Part shown: positions 15,543 through 26,308 of the stretch, in pieces
How the letters are laid out: each line of letters starts with the position of its first letter
Numbering within the stretch: position 1 is the stretch's first letter
NCBI RefSeq assembly: GCF_009905215.1
Contig: NZ_CP047593.1
Location: forward strand, 1,492,900-1,556,899
Source: Tichowtungia aerotolerans
Lineage (GTDB): Bacteria > Verrucomicrobiota > Kiritimatiellia > Kiritimatiellales > Tichowtungiaceae
Length of the DNA stretch: 64,000 nucleotides
Direction: 5' to 3'
Notes under the pieces: generated by a model
Told to the model about the DNA's origin: nothing
The model's database searches: none
Seen by the model: the letters and a program-made list of their open reading frames with translations, nothing else
Translations under genes and position numbers: made by a program

Positions 15543-18500
15543 ATGATACAAAAGTTGATCAAAAAAATCATATTCGGCAGCCTCAGTTTTGCCTGTAGCG
15601 TTGTCGGCGGGGAAGCCTTGACCGGGGCTGAACTTGCGCAGATTGAAAATGCGTTCGGGATCACGCTTTCCAGTAATGACATCGCTCAGCTTTCAGAAAT
15701 CGTTTATCCAACCAACACGCCGGTCTGGCGCTCCGATGCTTATGCACGGATCGATGCGCACCGCAAAGCGGATCTTGATATACGGGTTTTCGACCAGAAC
15801 GGCGATCCCGTCGAGGGAGCTCAGGTTTCGGTAAAACTGAAAAGCAATCAGTTTAAATTTGGCGGCACCTTTTCGATCAAAGATTTTTCCGGGGTTACAA
15901 ACCCCGATATGACCATGTCTGTTGCAACCTACAAACAGCGGCTGCTTACCATGTTCAACGCAGTCGGACTCAACAACGGGTTTAAGCCGCGGCTGGACGG
16001 TCTGCACGAATATCTGCCTGATTTTAAAAACTGGGCGGCTTCCAACGATCTTCCGGTGCGTGGCCATCTGCTGATTTGGCCGGGGGTTGACGAAGTGAAC
16101 AACCATTTGACGGATGCCGTGCTGGCGGATGTTCGGGCGGTGGAAGCTGCGCTGACCAACGGTTCCTCACAGGCAACGATCGATGCTCTGCGCGATGCTT
16201 TGCGCACCACTGCCCGCACGGAAATGGAGGAATGGGCTGCACTGCACGATGTTGTTGAGTGGGACGTCATCAATGAACCGCTCAGTAATCATCGCGTGCA
16301 GGATGCATTGGACGACTATGATGTGATGGCCGATTGGTTTAAAACAGCCGAGAGCAATAAAATCTCTGCCGACTGCGGCCTGCGAATCAACGAGTTTCAG
16401 ATTATTTCCGCAATGAGCGAAGCACGAACTCCCGGCTACTACACCGATCGCCGGGACCGCTATATGACAGAGATCAACCGGCTCCTGTCCAACAGTGCTC
16501 CGATTACTGGAATTGGTTTTCAGAGCCGTATCAAACATGAGCATCGCGACCCTCAGCTGATCTATGACCGCCTTGAAGAATGGGCGACTGCCTATCCCGC
16601 CCTGACGATGGCCGGTACTGAATTTGAAGTACAGAGTTCCGACAGTACGAACGACTGGAAATGGTACATCTATACAGATGAAGAGCGCGCACAGATTACC
16701 GAAGAGATGATGACGCAGTACTTCAGTCATCCGCAGGTCGATGCGCTGACCGCATGGGATACGATCGGCAACGGAGATACCGAACTGGTTGACTACACAG
16801 GAACCCCGGCCCGCAATGGACTGGTCTGGTATTATCTGCACCGCATTCGCTTCAATACCGATGTAACGCTCGCCTCCGGACTCAACGGACGCACCGGCCT
16901 CCGCGCGTTTAAAGGCGACTATGATCTAACCGTTACTTACAATGGGCAGGAGTTTGTTTCTGCGCTGACGGTTACTAACGATGAATCCATCGCGGTCACT
17001 CTGAACTCGACGATGGCCGGCGATCCGAGCACCGCTGCCGTGATTGACGCGTGGAGTTATGACGGCCTCTCCAACGGAGCAGGGCTGTCTTCTGCGGTAA
17101 GTACCGGTCTGGTTGGAGGCGTGTCGACGCCGGATTATTCACTGGCCTCCGTTCAGAACGAGACCGTACGCTGGCAGTCTGATGGCATGACTGACAGTCT
17201 GTATCGTAACATTGTTCCATCCAGTTCTGCCGGTGTCAGTAACGGGCTCTATCAGATTTCTCTGGATTTTCTTGATGCCGACTTTTCTGCTTCAGCCGCG
17301 GTCAGTAACGGCTCCGGCCGCGTGGTGCTCGGTGTGCGCAGCGATGCGGCCGGCGATGTGAACTTCCGCCTGGTGTTTGACAGCGGTGGCGGTTCGGCTC
17401 CCGAATTTCGACTGGAGGCCACCGATGATCTCGGCAGCAATCAGGAACTGGCGACATTTTTCGGCACAACGCTGGATCATCTGAGCGTTCGTGCTGTGTA
17501 CGACTTTGACAATGCCGGCTCGACCGGATCCTACAAAGTGTATTGCCGCCTGAACGGAGGCAGCGAAATCGCGAGCTATACCGCAGGACAGCTTCCGCCC
17601 GGCTTTACTCTGGATCAGCTCCGCCTGATCGTGCAGACCTATAACGGCGGCGTTAACTGGCAGGCCGGAGACCGGGTTTACACTGACAATATGGTGCTGC
17701 GCTCGCTGGGCGAGCCTCCGCCTCCGCCAACGGTTGTTGCTCTCGAAGACTGGCAGATGAATGAAGCAGCGGGTGCTAACCTGTCCGGGTTGGTTAACTC
17801 GGCAGGGTCGGCGGTGTGGAGCGGTGACAAGGAGAATGTGCAGACCGACGGTTCCGGTAATCTGTTGTTCTCGGTGGGGGCAAACAGTTCGGACAACCTG
17901 TACCGCAACTCGACGCTCACACAGAACGGTGTAACCAACGGCGTGTATCAGCTCAGCTTTGCTTTCCCGTCAGCAACTCTTGCAGGAGGCGATGCCGCCG
18001 GCGCAAGCGTTGGGTTCGGCCTGCGCGATGAAACCACGAGCAGCGACCTCTTTCTTATTCGGCTTCAGCGCCAGAACAGCGAGTTGCGCCTGCAGACCCG
18101 CATTGGCACAACCAATACCGACATCTACGATTTTAACGCGACATCCCTGCCGGGCGCATTGGCCATTCGTGCGGTCTTTGATCTCGATGCTGATTTGATG
18201 GATCTCTACTACAGCATTGACGGAGGCGCGGAAGTTTCTGAAACGGATATTGTCATCAATGACGGAGTTATGGATGCCGTGCGGATGGCCTGCAGTCTTA
18301 ATAATGTAGACTTTGGTGCGGCCGACTTTGTCGCAGTGGATTATCTGACACTTAGCCGGATCAACGAGTCGGTCGTTTCGCCGGTTGTATTTTATCAAAG
18401 CTGGCTGAATAACTTCCCTGCTCTTGGAGTCCGGACCAATTTAACGGATAATCCGGACGGTGATGCGTTTGACAATCTGGCGGAGTATGGCCTCGGGGGA

Positions 18501-18788
18501 GATCCGACTCTGGCTGATTTTGTCAACGTGCCCGTACTTCAGCAAGGCAGCGGAAACAGCCTCATCTACATTCACGTTCAGCGCAGCGATGCGGCGGAAC
18601 GGGGGCTTTCCTATTATCTGGAGCTGACGCCGGATCTTGCTGCGCCTGCATGGACCAATGGCGGATATACAGTTCTCGGAACCAACATCGGTTACGCCGC
18701 CGGGTTCGATGCTGTCACTAATTTAATTCCAACGGGTGCGGAAGCATCACAGATCATTCGCCTGCGGGTGGGGATCAACTATCCATAA
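15543..18788 (+). CDS. Multimodular secreted GH10 xylanase
   Basis: The 1081-residue protein has a signal peptide (MIQKLIKKIIFGSLSFACS). A small Ig-like domain (DLDIRVFDQNGDPVEGAQVSV) precedes the GH10 barrel at about 120-420, with acid/base E245 (WDVINEPLSN) and nucleophile E360 (MAGTEFEVQS). Two repeated lectin-like modules follow (about 498-725 and 731-945), then the shared C-terminal module from 949 (NPDGDAFDNLAEYGLGGDP). ATG 15543 follows a GGAG site; the GTG at 15540 is less likely. The enzyme probably cuts xylan outside the cell and may be held at the surface by its C-terminal module. Confidence 0.9.
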   Translation: MIQKLIKKIIFGSLSFACSVVGGEALTGAELAQIENAFGITLSSNDIAQLSEIVYPTNTPVWRSDAYARIDAHRKADLDIRVFDQNGDPVEGAQVSVKLKSNQFKFGGTFSIKDFSGVTNPDMTMSVATYKQRLLTMFNAVGLNNGFKPRLDGLHEYLPDFKNWAASNDLPVRGHLLIWPGVDEVNNHLTDAVLADVRAVEAALTNGSSQATIDALRDALRTTARTEMEEWAALHDVVEWDVINEPLSNHRVQDALDDYDVMADWFKTAESNKISADCGLRINEFQIISAMSEARTPGYYTDRRDRYMTEINRLLSNSAPITGIGFQSRIKHEHRDPQLIYDRLEEWATAYPALTMAGTEFEVQSSDSTNDWKWYIYTDEERAQITEEMMTQYFSHPQVDALTAWDTIGNGDTELVDYTGTPARNGLVWYYLHRIRFNTDVTLASGLNGRTGLRAFKGDYDLTVTYNGQEFVSALTVTNDESIAVTLNSTMAGDPSTAAVIDAWSYDGLSNGAGLSSAVSTGLVGGVSTPDYSLASVQNETVRWQSDGMTDSLYRNIVPSSSAGVSNGLYQISLDFLDADFSASAAVSNGSGRVVLGVRSDAAGDVNFRLVFDSGGGSAPEFRLEATDDLGSNQELATFFGTTLDHLSVRAVYDFDNAGSTGSYKVYCRLNGGSEIASYTAGQLPPGFTLDQLRLIVQTYNGGVNWQAGDRVYTDNMVLRSLGEPPPPPTVVALEDWQMNEAAGANLSGLVNSAGSAVWSGDKENVQTDGSGNLLFSVGANSSDNLYRNSTLTQNGVTNGVYQLSFAFPSATLAGGDAAGASVGFGLRDETTSSDLFLIRLQRQNSELRLQTRIGTTNTDIYDFNATSLPGALAIRAVFDLDADLMDLYYSIDGGAEVSETDIVINDGVMDAVRMACSLNNVDFGAADFVAVDYLTLSRINESVVSPVVFYQSWLNNFPALGVRTNLTDNPDGDAFDNLAEYGLGGDPTLADFVNVPVLQQGSGNSLIYIHVQRSDAAERGLSYYLELTPDLAAPAWTNGGYTVLGTNIGYAAGFDAVTNLIPTGAEASQIIRLRVGINYP

Positions 18789-18809
18789 AATAATTTGAGG
18801 CATTCAGTT

Positions 18810-21242
18810 ATGAAATACGGTTATTTTGACGATCAGAAACGAGAGTATGTCATCACCAGTCCGAAGACGCCGGTGAAGTGGACCAACTATGTCGGCACGC
18901 TGGCGTTTGGCGGACTGGTCGACCACACCGGAGGTTCGCTGATCTGCAAAGGAGATCCGGCGCTCAATCGCATCACAAAATATATTCCACAGCTCCCGTC
19001 ATCCGACTTTAAAGGAGAAACCCTCTACCTGCGGATTCGCCGGGAAAACGGCTACAACATTTTTTCGCCGTTCTATGTGCCGACGCTCGACCCGTATGAT
19101 AAATACGAATGTCATGTCGGCCTCGGCTACCAGCGTATTGTTTCCGAGATGGTCGGGATCCGCACGGAAGTCACCATCTTTGTGCCGCCGGGCGAAAATG
19201 TGGTGCTGCGCGATATCCGGCTTACAAACATTGGAAACGATCCGGTCGAACTGGATGCAATCCCGGTCGTGGAATTCACCCACTTTGATGCGCTCAAGCA
19301 ATACACCAACGCCGACTGGTGCCCCCAGACCATGACGGTGGATGCCGAGCAGAACGACGACGGAACCGTGCTGCTGCGTCAGTACGCATTCCTTAAAAAA
19401 GAAACAGAAAACAACTTTTTCACCTCCAGCGTTCCGGTGGATTCGTTCCAGACGGATCGCAAAAAATTCCTCGGAGACAACGAATACGGAACCTGGAAAA
19501 GCCCGCGCGAACTCCAAAACGAGCACCTTTCAAATTATGAGGCCCGGCGTGGTGACGTCATCGCTGCACTGCTTCATAAGCTTGGCACGCTTCGCCCCGG
19601 GGAAACAAAACGCTTTGTTACCCAGCTCGGGCAGGACGCTCCGGAAGCCGTCTCGACGACGTCTAAAAAATTCCAAACCCTGGAAAACGTGGACGCTGTT
19701 TTTCCAAACCTTGGAAACTTCTGGGACGACTATCTTTCCACCTTTCAGTGCAAAACTCCGGACGCGGCTTTCAACTCGATGGTGAACATTCACAACCCGC
19801 GTCAATGCCATACTACCTTTAACTGGTCGCGTTATCTTTCGCTCTACCAACTCGGCCTCGGCGCGCGCGGCCTCGGGTTCCGCGACAGTTCCCAGGATGT
19901 CATGGGTGTCCTCGCCGGTATTCCGGACGATGCCCGTCGCCTGATGCGCAGACTGCTTAGTGTGCAGCTTCCGGACGGTTCGGCCATGCATCAGTTCTTT
20001 CCGCTTACCATGGAAGCCAATGAAGGCGACTCGCGCGAAGAAGAGGACGGTAAAAAGTGGTACGGTGACGATCACCTCTGGATCATTCTGGCGGTATGTG
20101 CGTACGTGAAAGAAACCGGGGATACGGTTTTTCTCGATGAGAACGTCAGCTTCTATGATAAAAAACTGCCGCTTGGGCAGAGGGAGTCCGCTTCTGTTTT
20201 ATCTCATCTTCAACGCGGGCTTGAGTTTACTAAAACTCATATCGGCAGGCATGGGCTTCCGCTGCTTGGTTTCGCCGACTGGAACGATACGGTGAATCTT
20301 CCGGGCGATGCAGAGAGCATTTTCATTGCCGACCTCTACGGTCGTACACTGCTCGAAATGATAGACCTGATGAGGCATTTGGAACTCGACGAGTTCGCTG
20401 AAGAATATCTTGCCGATCACGCATCCATGAAAGAAAGGGTCAATGCTGCTGCCTGGGATGGCGATTGGTATATCCGTTATTTTGAGAATGACGGATCTCC
20501 GATCGGATCGAATCAAAACAGTGAAGGAAAAATCTATACGAACGCACAGTCGTGGACCGTGCTGGCGGGCTATGCGGATCCGGCGCGCGCGAAATGTGCA
20601 CTGCAGGCGGTGAAGGAGAAACTCAACACCATTCGCGGTATTAAGCTCAGCTGGCCGGGTTATAACGGGTACGATAAATCCAAAGGCGGTGTCACCAGTT
20701 ATCCGCCCGGTGCCAAAGAAAACGGCGGCATCTTTCTCCACTCCAACCCATGGGTGATGATTGCGGAAACGATGGTCGGCAACGGCGATCGTGCTTTCGA
20801 ATATTACAGCCAGATTAATCCTGCTGCGCAGAACGACCGCATTGATGAGTTTGAATGTGAGCCTTATTGTTATCCACAGAACATTCTTGGCGATGAACAT
20901 CCGCAGTTCGGTCTGGCACGCAACAGCTGGCTGTCCGGCACCTCGTCATGGACCTATCAGGCTGCGACTCAGTACATCCTCGGTATTCGTCCGCAGTACG
21001 ACGGGTTGCTGATCGATCCCTGCATCCCGAAAGCCTGGGATGTTTTTACCGTCACCCGGCATTTTCGCAGTGCAACCTACAACATTACAGTTAAAAATCC
21101 GCAGCATATTTCCAAAGGGGATGTAAGTATCGTTGTGGATGGTGAGCCCATTGAGGGGGCTGTCGTTCCTGTGGCTGCGCCGGGTTCCACAGTCAATGTT
21201 CAGGTGGAACTGGGTATGCCGGTTTTCTCTGCTGTAAAGTAA
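18810..21242 (+). CDS. GH94 glycoside phosphorylase (cellobiose phosphorylase-like) 1
   Basis: The 810-residue cytoplasmic-type protein has the GH94 layout: an N-terminal beta-sandwich ([15 protein letters not shown]), then an (alpha/alpha)6 barrel with LGFRDSSQDVMG and the catalytic aspartate in GFADWNDTVNLPG. Family enzymes split beta-linked disaccharides with phosphate to give a sugar-1-phosphate. Known members act on gluco- or GlcNAc-type substrates; in this xylanase locus the substrate could be a xylo-oligosaccharide. ATG 18810 follows a GAGG site. Two TTCCAA-type palindromes lie at 19671-19716. It is 45 bp upstream of its paralogue. Confidence 0.88.
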   Translation: MKYGYFDDQKREYVITSPKTPVKWTNYVGTLAFGGLVDHTGGSLICKGDPALNRITKYIPQLPSSDFKGETLYLRIRRENGYNIFSPFYVPTLDPYDKYECHVGLGYQRIVSEMVGIRTEVTIFVPPGENVVLRDIRLTNIGNDPVELDAIPVVEFTHFDALKQYTNADWCPQTMTVDAEQNDDGTVLLRQYAFLKKETENNFFTSSVPVDSFQTDRKKFLGDNEYGTWKSPRELQNEHLSNYEARRGDVIAALLHKLGTLRPGETKRFVTQLGQDAPEAVSTTSKKFQTLENVDAVFPNLGNFWDDYLSTFQCKTPDAAFNSMVNIHNPRQCHTTFNWSRYLSLYQLGLGARGLGFRDSSQDVMGVLAGIPDDARRLMRRLLSVQLPDGSAMHQFFPLTMEANEGDSREEEDGKKWYGDDHLWIILAVCAYVKETGDTVFLDENVSFYDKKLPLGQRESASVLSHLQRGLEFTKTHIGRHGLPLLGFADWNDTVNLPGDAESIFIADLYGRTLLEMIDLMRHLELDEFAEEYLADHASMKERVNAAAWDGDWYIRYFENDGSPIGSNQNSEGKIYTNAQSWTVLAGYADPARAKCALQAVKEKLNTIRGIKLSWPGYNGYDKSKGGVTSYPPGAKENGGIFLHSNPWVMIAETMVGNGDRAFEYYSQINPAAQNDRIDEFECEPYCYPQNILGDEHPQFGLARNSWLSGTSSWTYQAATQYILGIRPQYDGLLIDPCIPKAWDVFTVTRHFRSATYNITVKNPQHISKGDVSIVVDGEPIEGAVVPVAAPGSTVNVQVELGMPVFSAVK
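19671..19716. repeat. TTCCAANNNTTGGAA copies (19671-19685 one mismatch, 19702-19716 perfect)
   Basis: Both lie in GH94 gene 1. They are read in different frames and encode FQTLE and FPNLGN. Confidence 0.85.
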
Positions 21243-21287
21243 GGCAGGCTGTCTATAACTAAAACTATAAACCCAAAGCTCTGAACG

Positions 21288-23717
21288 ATGAAATACGGTT
21301 ATTTTGATGATGCAAACCGCGAATATGTAATTACGAACCCGAGAACTCCGTTTCCCTGGATCAACTATCTCGGAAACGAAGAGTTTTTCGGGCTGATATC
21401 CAATACTGCCGGCGGCTACTGTTTTTATAAGGATGCGAAGTTTCGCCGTTTGACCCGCTATCGCTACAACAACGTGCCGATGGATGTCGGCGGCCGCTAC
21501 TACTACATTAAAGACGGCGACACGGTCTGGAATCCCGGCTGGAAACCGACGCAGACCGAGCTCGATTTTTACGAGTGTCGTCATGGTCTCAGCTATTCAA
21601 AATTCATTGGCGAAAAAGCCGGCATTTGCTCCGGACTCACCTGTCTTGTTCCGAAAGGAACCAATGCCGAAGTCCATAAGCTGGTTATCAAAAACTGTTC
21701 CGATGTCCGCAAAGAGCTGAAGCTCTTCTCCTTCGTCGAGTGGTGTCTGTGGAACGCGCAGACGGATATGGAAAACTTCCAGCGCAACCTTTCGGTTGGC
21801 GAAGTTGAAATCGACGGGTCGGTGCTCTACCACAAAACCGAATACAAAGAGCGTCGCGACCATTATGCTTATTTTTCGGTCAATGCTCCGATTCAGGGCT
21901 TTGACACCGATCGCGAATCGTTCATCGGTCTCTACAATGGGTTTGAAAACCCGCAGGTGGTTGCCGAAGGCCAACCGCGCAACTCTGAAGCTCACGGCTG
22001 GTCGCCGATCGCTTCGCACTATCTCGAAGTGAATCTGGAGCCGGGTGAAAAGCGCGAGTTCGTCTTCGTGCTGGGTTACGTCGAAAATGCCGCGGATGAA
22101 AAATGGGAGTCCAAAGGCATCATCAGCAAAACCAAAGCCAGAGAGGTGATTGCTGAATTCGATACGGTCGAAAAAGTAGACGCCGCGCTGGCCGAGCTTT
22201 CCAATGATTGGAAAAAGCTGCTGGATGTCTATCAGGTTTCGAGCGGCGACGAAAAACTCGACCGCATGGTCAACATCTGGAACCCCTACCAGTGCATGGT
22301 CACCTTCAACATGAGCCGCAGCGCCTCTTTCTTCGAGTCGGGAATCGGCCGTGGAATGGGCTTCCGCGACTCCAACCAGGACCTGATCGGATTTGTGCAT
22401 CAGATTCCGGAGCGCGCCAAACAGCGCATTATTGATATCGCCTCCACGCAGTTTGAAGACGGCGCGGCCTACCATCAGTATCAGCCGCTGACCAAGCGCG
22501 GAAACGCCGACATCGGCGGCGACTTTAATGATGATCCGCTCTGGCTGATTCTGTCCGTCTCCGCCTACATCAAGGAAACCGGCGACGGGTCTATTCTGGA
22601 TGAAACGGTTCCGTACGACAATGACATGAGTAAAGCGACCGACCTGTTCGGTCACTTGACCCGTTCATTCAACTTTACGGTCAATAATCTCGGTCCGCAC
22701 GGCCTGCCGCTGATCGGTCGCGCCGACTGGAACGACTGTCTGAACCTCAACTGCTTCTCGAACGATCCGAACGAATCGTTCCAGACCACTGGTAACAAAA
22801 TGGGGCGTACGGCCGAGTCGCTGATGATCGCCGGGCAGTTTGTGCTTTATGGTCGCGAGTATGTTGAACTGTGCAGGCGCCGCGGCATTGATACCGCAGA
22901 AGCCGAGCAGCATATCGCGAACATGATCGGAGCCGTCAAAGAGCACGGATGGGACGGAGAGTGGTTCCTGCGCGCTTACGACTACTATGGCAAGCCGGTC
23001 GGCTCCAAAGAGAACGAGGAAGCTCAGATTTTCATCGAATCGCAGGGCTTCTGCACCATGGCCGAAATCGGCAAGGAAGAGGGGCTTTGCGAAAAGGCTC
23101 TCGACTCGGTCGAAGAGCGCCTCGCCTGCGAGCACGGGATTGTACTCAACAACCCGGCGTTCACGAAGTATGTCATCGAGTACGGCGAAATTTCCACCTA
23201 CCCGAAAGGGTACAAAGAAAACGCCGGGATTTTCTGCCACAACAATCCGTGGGTGATTGTCGGCGAAACAAAAATCGGGCGCGGCGACAAGGCGCTCGAT
23301 TACTGGAAACGGATCGCTCCGGCTTATCGCGAGGAAAAATCCGAGCTGCACAAAATGGAGCCCTATGTCTACTCGCAGATGATTGCCGGTAAAGACGCCT
23401 TCAAGCCTGGCGAAGCCAAAAACAGCTGGCTCACCGGAACCGCCGCATGGAACTGGGCCGCGATTTCTCAGGACATTCTTGGCATCAAACCCGGTTACGA
23501 TGGACTGATTATTGACCCTTGTGTTTCCAGGGGTTGGAAAAACTACAAGGTCACCCGCAAATACCGCGGTGCGACCTACAACATCACCATTGAAAACCCG
23601 CACAGCGTCTGCAAGGGCGTTAAAGCAATGACGGTTAATGGCGAAGCTGTTACTGGAAATGCAATTCCTGCTGCGGATGCAGGCAGCTCTGTTGATGTAC
23701 TCGTTACGCTAGGATAG
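21288..23717 (+). CDS. GH94 glycoside phosphorylase (cellobiose phosphorylase-like) 2
   Basis: The 809-residue paralogue of the gene before it starts [15 protein letters not shown]. It keeps [22 protein letters not shown] and the catalytic aspartate in [13 protein letters not shown], which is closer to classical cellobiose phosphorylases. It has no signal peptide and acts in the cytoplasm with phosphate. Two paralogues in one operon suggest different linkages or substrate lengths. A perfect TTCCAANNNTTGGAA copy lies at 22199-22213. Confidence 0.9.
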   Translation: MKYGYFDDANREYVITNPRTPFPWINYLGNEEFFGLISNTAGGYCFYKDAKFRRLTRYRYNNVPMDVGGRYYYIKDGDTVWNPGWKPTQTELDFYECRHGLSYSKFIGEKAGICSGLTCLVPKGTNAEVHKLVIKNCSDVRKELKLFSFVEWCLWNAQTDMENFQRNLSVGEVEIDGSVLYHKTEYKERRDHYAYFSVNAPIQGFDTDRESFIGLYNGFENPQVVAEGQPRNSEAHGWSPIASHYLEVNLEPGEKREFVFVLGYVENAADEKWESKGIISKTKAREVIAEFDTVEKVDAALAELSNDWKKLLDVYQVSSGDEKLDRMVNIWNPYQCMVTFNMSRSASFFESGIGRGMGFRDSNQDLIGFVHQIPERAKQRIIDIASTQFEDGAAYHQYQPLTKRGNADIGGDFNDDPLWLILSVSAYIKETGDGSILDETVPYDNDMSKATDLFGHLTRSFNFTVNNLGPHGLPLIGRADWNDCLNLNCFSNDPNESFQTTGNKMGRTAESLMIAGQFVLYGREYVELCRRRGIDTAEAEQHIANMIGAVKEHGWDGEWFLRAYDYYGKPVGSKENEEAQIFIESQGFCTMAEIGKEEGLCEKALDSVEERLACEHGIVLNNPAFTKYVIEYGEISTYPKGYKENAGIFCHNNPWVIVGETKIGRGDKALDYWKRIAPAYREEKSELHKMEPYVYSQMIAGKDAFKPGEAKNSWLTGTAAWNWAAISQDILGIKPGYDGLIIDPCVSRGWKNYKVTRKYRGATYNITIENPHSVCKGVKAMTVNGEAVTGNAIPAADAGSSVDVLVTLG
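22199..22213. repeat. Perfect TTCCAANNNTTGGAA palindrome
   Basis: The centre is TGA. It lies in GH94 gene 2 and is read as SNDWK, the third possible frame. Confidence 0.85.
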
Positions 23718-23739
23718 GCAGTCTGTTCCAGACCGCCGC

Positions 23740-23779
23740 GGACGCGTGCCCGGGCAGTAACGCCCGCGAAGACGCGTCC
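23740..23779. terminator. Hairpin between converging genes
   Basis: GGACGCGT at 23740-23747 pairs with ACGCGTCC at 23772-23779, with a further GGGC/GCCC pairing inside. It lies between the GH94 and sulfatase gene ends. There is no clear T-run, so the terminator role is inferred from position. Confidence 0.5.
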
Positions 23780-23819
23780 CTGCCGGACAATTTGGTTGGT
23801 CTTGTGATCTGGTCTTACG

Positions 23820-26264
23820 TTACTGCACCACATCAACGCGATAAAAGCGCTGCGGGTCGGGGGTTGGCATGATGATTGGTGCCGTGATCCCTGTCTGCTT
23901 GGTGGTCCATGTGCCGGAGGTCAGGTTGGAGGTGCTCATCAGGTTCCAGCTGACGCCTGCGGCATCCGGCCAGGAAATCTGTCCGTTCTGAAGCTCGATG
24001 CCGCGCAGAGTCAGGTTGGCTGATGTGGCCGCGGCCGGCGCAGAGGATTTGAGCCGGTCACATCCATGCGCTTCGTCTGCATTGCGCATCGAGCGCGAGA
24101 ATTGGTAGATGAGTCCTTCGTAGCCCGGTTCATCGGCGAGGTTGACGGTTTCGAGCGGGTCGAGTTCATAGTCATAGAGCTCTCGCGCCTGAATGACGCC
24201 GGATGAATCAATCCATTCGGTGTAACGATAACGGTCGGTGCGATAGGCATAGCCGTAGGTGCCGCTACCGTAGTGGTTCATAATGCCGGTTTGAACGTGT
24301 GCCGAAGCATCCTGTAGAATCGGAACGAGGCTGCGCCCGGAAAGCGGGCGGTCATTCGGGTCGACAGAGTTTGGCGGTTGAACCGGTTCCGGTATTCCGG
24401 AGAGCTCGCAAAGGGTGGGGAATATATCCAGCAGGCCGACCGGGGCAGTGGAAACCTGTCCCGGCAGGTAGCCGGGTGCGCTGATGATGAACGGCACGCG
24501 GGTGGCCTGTTCGAGGTTCGTGTGTTTTCCCCATTCGTTGTGATCGCCGAGATGGAAGCCGTGGTCACCCCACAGTACGATGATGGTGTTGCTGGCAAGG
24601 CCGAGAGCATCGAGTTCGTCGAGCAGGCGTCCGATCTGTTCGTCGACGTGTGAGATGCAGGCGTAATATCCGTGCCGCAGCAGTTTTTGCTGTTCGTCCG
24701 GAAGGATATCGAATGTGAGCTGCAGGGCATTGCCGGAGCTGTCGGTTTCAAGGTAGTAGCTGTTGCGCAGTTCGGTGACGCTGTTGAACGTGTAGGGCGT
24801 TGCATTGGCCATGGCGTACGGGAAGGGAGCGGGGTTGAAATCATCGCGGTCATAAAGATCCCAGCTCGACTTCGGCGCGAGGAACGGCAGGTGAGGTTTT
24901 TTGAAACCAACGCCGAGGAAAAACGGTTTGCTGCCTGCGGCCAGCGTATTGAGCAGGGAGAGTCCCCCGGTGGCGATAGCACCGTCGATAAAGTCAGTGG
25001 CCGGCTGGTCGACACTTTCGGCGGCCAGTTTAACCGTTACGCCGTCATTGGTTCGCACCGCCGTTGTGCTGCCGACGCCGGGCGGATTTTCAAAACCGTA
25101 CGACCATGATGGCGGATCATCCACGCTGTAGCCGTCTTCATTGATGGTGCCGTCGGGATTGATCGAACCGACGCAGCGATTGTCGTTGATTTTTCCGACA
25201 GCGGCGGTTTCGTAGCCATACTCAATAAAGAGCTGAGGAATCGTAACAATGTTGGTGACGCCGCGGGCATTATCTCGATCATCATTCACGGCATCGCCGC
25301 GCATTTTTGTGAAGCCCATTACGCCGGTCTGTTCCGGCATCAGTCCGGTCATCAGGCTGGCGCGGCTCGGGCCGCAGACGGCCCATTGGCAGTGCGCATT
25401 GAGGAAGACCGTGCCGCGCTCGGCAAGGCGGTCCATGTTGGGCGTTTGAATAAGCGTATTCCCAAAACTTCCAAGGATTGGATTAATATCGTCAATAGCA
25501 ATAAACAGAACATTGGTTCCTTCATACGGCGAAACGGTCGGCGGCGGTTCTGCGCCTTCGCCTTCTGTGAAAATCATTCCGAGCGCACCCGAGGTTTGTT
25601 TGTCCACATCCCCGCCGGAGAGGGTGTATGCTGAACTCCAGCTGGTGCCGGAGACAGCTGTGTGGGACGCAATCACCCGTTTGTCCGATCCGTTGATTTC
25701 TTCCGTATAAGTCGCGGGTTCAGAGACGAGATCGGTTCGGGCGCTGATGGCTTCAATCAGAACGGCTCCGGACAAGTTGGTGCTGAACGAATAATTCAGG
25801 GAGTATGAAAAGCCGTTGTCCGCATTGTCGGTATCGTCCCATGCGGCGGATCCGGCCAGTGCAATTGATCCTCCGTTGGCGCGAAGAACATGCAGGGAGG
25901 CAACCGCGGTAATATATTCCGAGCGGAGTTCGTAAGTAAACGAACCGGCGTTGGTCACCGTCATGAACCAGCCCCAGCTGGTCGGGTAGGTGGTCAGTCC
26001 GTTATACAGCACTGTTTGTCCGTCGGTGGATCCTGTGCCGCCGGTCTGTACCAGGGTGATTGGTGAAACGTCGCCTTTCTTGTTGGTGGCGGCCGAGACG
26101 ACAATCACATCACCTTCCTGCAGCGATACCGCGGTGCTGACAGATCCGGTCACTGCGCCGGTTCCGGACGAAAAGCCACCTGTGTTGGTGTCGATAATAG
26201 AAATCGCCGCCTGTGTGCAGAGCGCAGTCAAAAAGAGAGCCATCAGTGTGAGTATCTTTTTCAT
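23820..26264 (-). CDS. Secreted sulfatase with N-terminal beta-sandwich and C-terminal module
   Basis: The 814-residue protein has a signal peptide (MKKILTLMALFLTALCTQA). Residues about 20-235 form a beta-sandwich similar to the middle of the protein at 13703. The type I sulfatase domain runs from about 250 to 730: metal-binding AIDDINPILG and the formylglycine site C297 in CGPSRASLMTG, plus LWGDHGFHLGDHNEW. Overall it is of the iduronate-2-sulfatase-like type. The last 65 residues form a short C-terminal beta-module ending QRFYRVDVVQ. It removes sulfate esters from an exported polysaccharide after cysteine maturation; no maturase gene is in the window. ATG 26264 is preferred over the GTG before it. 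Confidence 0.9.
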   Translation of the reverse strand: MKKILTLMALFLTALCTQAAISIIDTNTGGFSSGTGAVTGSVSTAVSLQEGDVIVVSAATNKKGDVSPITLVQTGGTGSTDGQTVLYNGLTTYPTSWGWFMTVTNAGSFTYELRSEYITAVASLHVLRANGGSIALAGSAAWDDTDNADNGFSYSLNYSFSTNLSGAVLIEAISARTDLVSEPATYTEEINGSDKRVIASHTAVSGTSWSSAYTLSGGDVDKQTSGALGMIFTEGEGAEPPPTVSPYEGTNVLFIAIDDINPILGSFGNTLIQTPNMDRLAERGTVFLNAHCQWAVCGPSRASLMTGLMPEQTGVMGFTKMRGDAVNDDRDNARGVTNIVTIPQLFIEYGYETAAVGKINDNRCVGSINPDGTINEDGYSVDDPPSWSYGFENPPGVGSTTAVRTNDGVTVKLAAESVDQPATDFIDGAIATGGLSLLNTLAAGSKPFFLGVGFKKPHLPFLAPKSSWDLYDRDDFNPAPFPYAMANATPYTFNSVTELRNSYYLETDSSGNALQLTFDILPDEQQKLLRHGYYACISHVDEQIGRLLDELDALGLASNTIIVLWGDHGFHLGDHNEWGKHTNLEQATRVPFIISAPGYLPGQVSTAPVGLLDIFPTLCELSGIPEPVQPPNSVDPNDRPLSGRSLVPILQDASAHVQTGIMNHYGSGTYGYAYRTDRYRYTEWIDSSGVIQARELYDYELDPLETVNLADEPGYEGLIYQFSRSMRNADEAHGCDRLKSSAPAAATSANLTLRGIELQNGQISWPDAAGVSWNLMSTSNLTSGTWTTKQTGITAPIIMPTPDPQRFYRVDVVQ

Positions 26265-26308
26265 CACTAAAGGATACCGGATCGCACACGTTTAAAAGAG
26301 GCAATCAG

